Origin: Phascolarctos cinereus
Taxonomy: Eukaryota > Chordata > Mammalia > Diprotodontia > Phascolarctidae
DNA: 64,000 nucleotides
Direction: 5' to 3'
NCBI RefSeq assembly: GCF_002099425.1
Contig: NW_018344272.1
Span: 1 to 64,000 of the forward strand
The position numbers and the translations under genes were made by a program. The notes below the pieces were generated by a model that worked only from the letters and a program-made list of their open reading frames with translations, searched no databases and was not told the origin of the DNA. Positions 59,102-64,000 of this stretch are shown one piece after another. Each line of letters opens with the position of its first letter. The first letter of the stretch is position 1.

Positions 59102-62100
59102 AAGATGGACATTCAGTGAAATAGGGGACTTTCAAGCTTTTCTGATGAAAAGGCCAGAAATGAACAGAAAATTCAGTCTTCACAAACAAGAATAAAGATA
59201 AGCATACAAAGGTAAAGAGGAAAGAAAAAAACCAAACAAACATGTCTTTTCAATAAGATTAAACTGTTTGCATCAGTATATGGAAACCTGATATTTATAA
59301 CTTTTGAGAACTGTATCTTTATTAGGGCAGTTAGGAGTATACATAGAGGCTGTGTTTATAAAATTGCTTAGATATGATAATATAAAAACTTAAGTGAGAA
59401 GAGGAAATGGGGAGGCAGATTTGGGTAAAGTACATGACATGAAGAGACACAAACGACATATTAAATTAGAGGGAAAGAAGACAGGATGTGAGCATTGCTT
59501 ACTCTCCTCAGATTTGGCTCAAAGAGGAAATAAAATATACATTCAGTTAGGTTAAAAAAAAACTTACCCTATAGGGAAGTAATAGGAGAAGGGTAAAGGG
59601 TAAAGAAAAGGGAAGGGGAACATTGATAGAAAGAAAGAGAGTTTGAGGGTTGTTGTGATTAGAAGCAAGAGTCTGGTAAAGAATGACAGGATGAAAGGAG
59701 AGAGAAAAGTATGGGAAATGTATGGAGGGGAATACAAAGTTAGTATTTATAACTGTGAATGGTATGAACTCTCCCATAAGATAGAAGCAGATAGCAGAGT
59801 GGATTAAAAACCAGAATCCTACAATATGTTGTTTACAAGAACCACGTTTAAAACAGAGATACGCACAGAGTAAAGATAAAAGTCTGTTGCAGAATATTTT
59901 AAATTTCAGCTGAAGTAAAAAAAAAAAGTAAGGAAAGAAAAAAAGAGCAGGGGTAGCAATCCTGATCTCAGACAAAGGAAATGCAAAACTAGATCTAATT
60001 AAAAGACAAGGAAGGAAACCACATCTGGTTAAAAGGTATCATAGACAATGAAGTAATATTAATATTAAACACATATGCACAAAGTGATATAGCATCCAGA
60101 TTCTTAGAGGAGAAATTAAAAGAGTTTACAGGAAGGAATAGACAGCAAAATTCTACTTGTCTGAGATCTAAAACTCCCCTACTCTGAACTAGATAAATCT
60201 AACCACAAAATAAACAAGAAAGAAGTTAAGGAGGTGAATAAATTTAAGAAAAGCTAGTTATGATACAGCTCTGGAGACAACTGAATGGGAACAAAAAGGA
60301 AAAAAAAAACTTTTTTCAGTGGTACATGGCACCTACACAAAAATTGATCATATACAAGGGCATAAAAACCTCACAATCCAATGCAGAAAGGCAAAAATAT
60401 TAAATACATCCTTTCTCATATAGTGATGCAATAAAAGGGTCATGGAAAGATAGACTAAAAAATAATTGGAAGCTAAGTAATCTAAGTCTAAAGAATGAAT
60501 GGCTCAAACAACAAATCATAGAAATAATCAATAACTTCATCCAAGAGAAGACAATAACAAGATGACACAACAAAACGTTATGGAATGCAGCCAAAGCAGT
60601 TCTTAGGGGAAATTTTATATCTCTAAATGTTTACATGAATAAAATAGAGAGAGAGGAGACCAATGAATTGTTCATGCAACTAAAAAAATTAGAAAAAGAA
60701 CAAATTAAAAATCTCCAATTAAGTACCAAATGAGAAGTTTGAAACTCAAAGGAGAGACTAATGAAATTGAAATTAAAAAAAAAACTATTGAACTAATAAA
60801 TAAAACTAAGAGCTGATTTTATGGAAAAAACAAAATAGATAAAATTTTGGTTAATTTAATTTAAGAAAAAGAAACAAGAAAACCAAATTACAGGTATCAA
60901 AAATGAAAAGAGTGACTTCATTACCAATAAAGAGGAAATGAAACAATGATTAGGAGCTATGTTGCACAATTCTATGCCAATAAATCTGACAATCTAAGTG
61001 AAATAGATAAATATTTACAAAAATATAAATTTCCCAGATTAAAAGAAGAGGAAATAAAATACTGAAATATCCTCATTTCGGAAAAAGAAATTGAACAAGC
61101 CATCAATAAACTCCCTAAAAGAAAATCTCCAGGGCCAGATGGATTTAAAAGTGAACTCTACCAAACATTTAAAGATCAACTAATTTCGATACTATAAAAC
61201 CATTTGGAAAAAGCAGTGAAGTAGGAGTTGTACCAGATTCCTTTTATGACACAAATATGGTACTGATACCTAAAGTAAGAATAACTAAAACAGAGAAATA
61301 AACTATAGAGCAATTTCCCTAAAGAATAATCATGCAAAAATTTAAAATAAAATATTAGCAAAGACACAACAAAAATTTATAACCAGAATAATATATTATG
61401 ACCAGATTGGATTTATACCTGGAATGCAGGGCTGGTTCAATATTAGGGAAATTATCAGCATAATTGACCATATCAATAACAAAACTAACAGAAATCACAT
61501 GATTATCTCAATAGATAATCTATTGACAAAATACTGCACCCATTTCTATTAAAAAACAATAGAGAGCTTAGGAATAAATGGAGCTTTCCTTAAAATGACC
61601 ATCAGCAAACATTACATATAGTGGGGATAAGCTAGAAGCATTCCCAATAAGATTGGGGTGAAACAAGCATGTTCGTCATCACCATTGTTATTCAATATTG
61701 TACTAGAAATGTTAGCTGTCATTCAATATTGTGCTAGAAATGTTAGCTGTAGCAATAAGAGAAAAAAAAGAAATTGAAGGAATTAGAATAGGCAGTGAGG
61801 GAGCAAAACTACCACTCTTTGCAGATGATATGCATCATGGTGTACTTGAGAATCCCAGAGAATCAAGTAGAAAACTACTTGAAACAATTAACAACTTTAG
61901 CAAAGTTGCAGGATATAAAATAAACCCACATAAATCATCAGCATTTCTACATATTACCTACAAAGCCCAGCAGCAAAAGATAGGAGAAATTATATTTAAA
62001 ATGATTATAGACAATATAAAATATTTAAGAGTCTGCCTGTTGAAACAAACCTAGGACACAATTACAAAACACTTTTTACACAAATAAAGTGAAATCTAAG

Positions 62101-62802
62101 CAACTGGAAAGATAACAATTGCTCACAGGTATGCCAAGCTAATATAATAAGCATGAAAATTCTATTGAAATTAATTTCTTTATTCACTGCCATATAAATC
62201 AAACTACCAAAATATTTTATAAAGCTGAAAAATAATAACAAAATTCATCTGGAATAACCAAAGGTCAAGTATATCAAGGTAATTCATGAAAAAAAAAAAT
62301 TGAAAGCAAGGTGGCCTAGCCGTACCAGACCTAAAGCTGTATCATATCATCAGTCATCAAAACTACTTGGTACTGGCTAAGAAATTGATTGGTGGATCAG
62401 TGGAATAGAATCGGCACACAAGACACAGTACCCAAGGACTATAGTATAGTATCGGCACACATCACAAACAGATGTTTGATGAACTCAACTAGCTTTTGAA
62501 ATAAGAACTCACTTTTTGACAAAAAACTGCTAAGAACACTACAAAATAGTGTGGCAGAAAATAGGCATAGACCCACATCTTACAATATATGTCAAGATAA
62601 TGTCAAATTGAGTACATGATTTAGACATAAACAGTGATGCCATAAACAAATTAGGAGAGCAAGTAATAGTGTACCTGTAAGATCAATGGAGAGGGGAAGA
62701 ATTTATGACCAAATAAGAGATTGAGAACATGATGAAATGCAAAATGGATAATTTTGATTAGAATAAATTAAAAAGTTTTTGCGCAAACAAAAACAATTCA
62801 AC

Positions 62803-62955
62803 AAAACCAAAAGGATCTTGAGAGATTAGAACATTGGGTTGTTTCTAAAAAGAAGAAATCTAGTATATCTAAGAACAAGAAGTTATATTTATCTCTACTG
62901 GAATTCTTTTTAGAAACAACCCAATGTTCTAATCTCTCAAGATCCTTTTGGTTTT
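62803..62955. repeat. Perfect 52-bp inverted repeat (hairpin) inside L1 ORF2
   Basis: The left arm 62803-62854 and right arm 62904-62955 are exact reverse complements over 52 bases (left begins aaaaccaaaaggatcttgag, right ends ctcaagatccttttggtttt), with a 49-base loop 62855-62903. The block replaces about 10-15 bases of the normal ORF2 sequence between 'gcgcaaacaaaaacaa' and 'ggaaagcagagaactggg'. The arms do not match L1 or other repeats here. Perfect arms in a heavily decayed L1 mean the palindrome is young or is kept homogeneous. Confidence 0.93.
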
Positions 62956-64000
62956 TGGAAAAGGAAAGCAGAGAACTGGGAAATAATTTTTATGCCAGTT
63001 TTTCTTATAAAGGCCTCATTTCTCAATTATATAGAGAAATGAATCAAATTTATAAGAAAACAAGTCATTCACCAATTGCTAAATGGTCAAAGGATGTGAA
63101 CAGGCAGTTTTCAGATCAAGAAATTAAAGCTATATAGTCATATGAAAAATGCTCTAAATCACTATTCATTAGAGAACACAAATCAAAACAACTCTAAACT
63201 ATCACATCACACCTATTGGATTGAATGATATGAAAGAAAAGGAAAATGATCAATACTGGAGAAGATACTGGAAAACTGGAACTCTAATGTATTGTTGGTG
63301 CAATTATGAATTGATACAACTATTTTGGAGAACAATTTGGAACAACTCACAAAGGGCTATAAAATTGTGCATACTCTTTGGTCCAGGTAAACCACTACTA
63401 GGTCTTCCTCCCAAAGAGAAAATAAAAAAGTGGAAAGGATCCACAGGAACAAAAACTTTTATAACAACTCCTTTTGTGGTGGCAAAGAATTGTAAATTGT
63501 GGTGATGCCATCAGTTAGGGAATGGCTGAACAAGGTGTGGTATATGAATGGCTGAACAAATTGTCGTATATGAATGCAATGGGATACTATTGTTCTATAA
63601 GTATTGATGAGCAGATCAATTTCAGAAAAATCTGGAAAGTCTTACATGAACTGATGCTGAGTGAAGTGATCAGAAATGGGAGAACATAGTACATAATAAC
63701 AGCAACACTGTACTGATTATCCACTCTGATAGACTCATCCATAACATGATCTAAGACAATTCCAGAAGACTTGTGATGGAAAATGCTGTCCACGCCCAGA
63801 GAAAGAACTATGGAGTTTGAATGCAGATCAAAGCATACTATTTTCACTTTTTTTTCTTTCTTGTGGTTCTTCTTTCGCAACATGATTAATGTGGAAATAT
63901 GTTTAATATGATTGTATATGTCTCATCTATACCATTTTGCTTGTTGTCTGGAGCAAAGGGGAAGGGAGGGATGGTGGCAGAAAAATTTAGAACTCAAAAT

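Larger units (their letters stand above)
51758..64000 (+). mobile_element. Long old L1 (plus), nested host for two insertions, leaves the window
   Basis: Pieces: 51758-53256 (5' UTR from 'gaagccaagatggcagagta', ORF1 N-terminal and RRM parts), 56076-56204 (CTD) and 59102-64000 (ORF1 end, inter-ORF, ORF2, 3' UTR). ORF2 starts near 59740 (ataactgtgaatggtatgaa). RT appears near 61731-62054 ([13 protein letters not shown]), and the C-terminal part is at 62955-63505 (WRRYWKTGTLMYCWCNYELI; KGSTGTKTFITTPFVVAKN). A duplication of about 40 bases lies just before 61740 (attcaatattgt..ctagaaatgttagct twice). The G-rich 3' UTR tract is at 63945-63975. Many stops: old. Confidence 0.86.

Overview
The window reads as marsupial nuclear DNA, intergenic or deep intronic. 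I found no intact protein-coding gene. The diagnosis rests on repeat families I recognise by sequence: tRNA-derived SINEs of the WSINE1 type (aggtggcgcagtggata A-box region, gagttcaaatc B box), MAR1-type CORE-SINEs, an RTE-type marsupial SINE, L2, MIR and CR1/L3 remnants, and above all many marsupial L1 copies on both strands. Opossum, devil, wallaby or koala cannot be separated by eye. Every ORF I could assign is a fragment of L1 ORF1 or ORF2, apart from one METRNL fragment and some unassigned coding-like stretches.

Layout. 0-10.5 kb: microsatellite, a 7SL RNA pseudogene (minus), two L1 tails head to head, a CR1/L3 copy, an RTE-type SINE and a MAR1 SINE. 10.5-16.7 kb: a nest in which one old ORF1-only L1 (plus) carries two younger L1 insertions, each with a visible target-site duplication (TSD). 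16.8-19.7 kb: SINEs and mostly unassigned sequence. 19.7-34.3 kb: mainly minus-strand L1s, including an ORF1-only 'half-L1' (26202-29205) inserted in another L1 with a 13-bp TSD. 34.4-41.1 kb: three plus-strand L1s rich in 5' UTR and ORF1; the last carries a non-L1 tail and poly(A). 41.1-51.7 kb: older sequence (MIR, L2, a long ancient repeat, CR1/L3 with a palindromic hAT-like MITE), a degraded coding-like stretch split by a 5'-truncated L1, and a solo-LTR-like block. 51.8-64 kb: one long old L1 (plus, leaving the window) carrying two nested insertions and a perfect 52-bp inverted repeat.

The main finding is the insertion at 53257-56075 (minus). It is a single retrocopy whose 5' 1.85 kb is an L1 5' UTR plus ORF1 and whose 3' 0.97 kb is the end of the METRNL (meteorin-like) coding sequence with its 3' UTR, AATAAA signal and poly(A). 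It is flanked by an 11-bp TSD at a CTTT/AAAG L1-endonuclease site. The L1/METRNL join lies where other L1 copies here read AAAAAGGTAAAC, a good splice-donor match. I infer that an L1-initiated transcript was spliced to a METRNL exon and then retrotransposed. A second element (38929-41108) may have a similar architecture. Two half-L1 copies (26202-29205 minus, 56205-59101 plus) share the same ORF2-deletion junction, a GATA-type microsatellite at the same place and an extra 3' module, so they are a replicating non-autonomous lineage rather than chance deletions.
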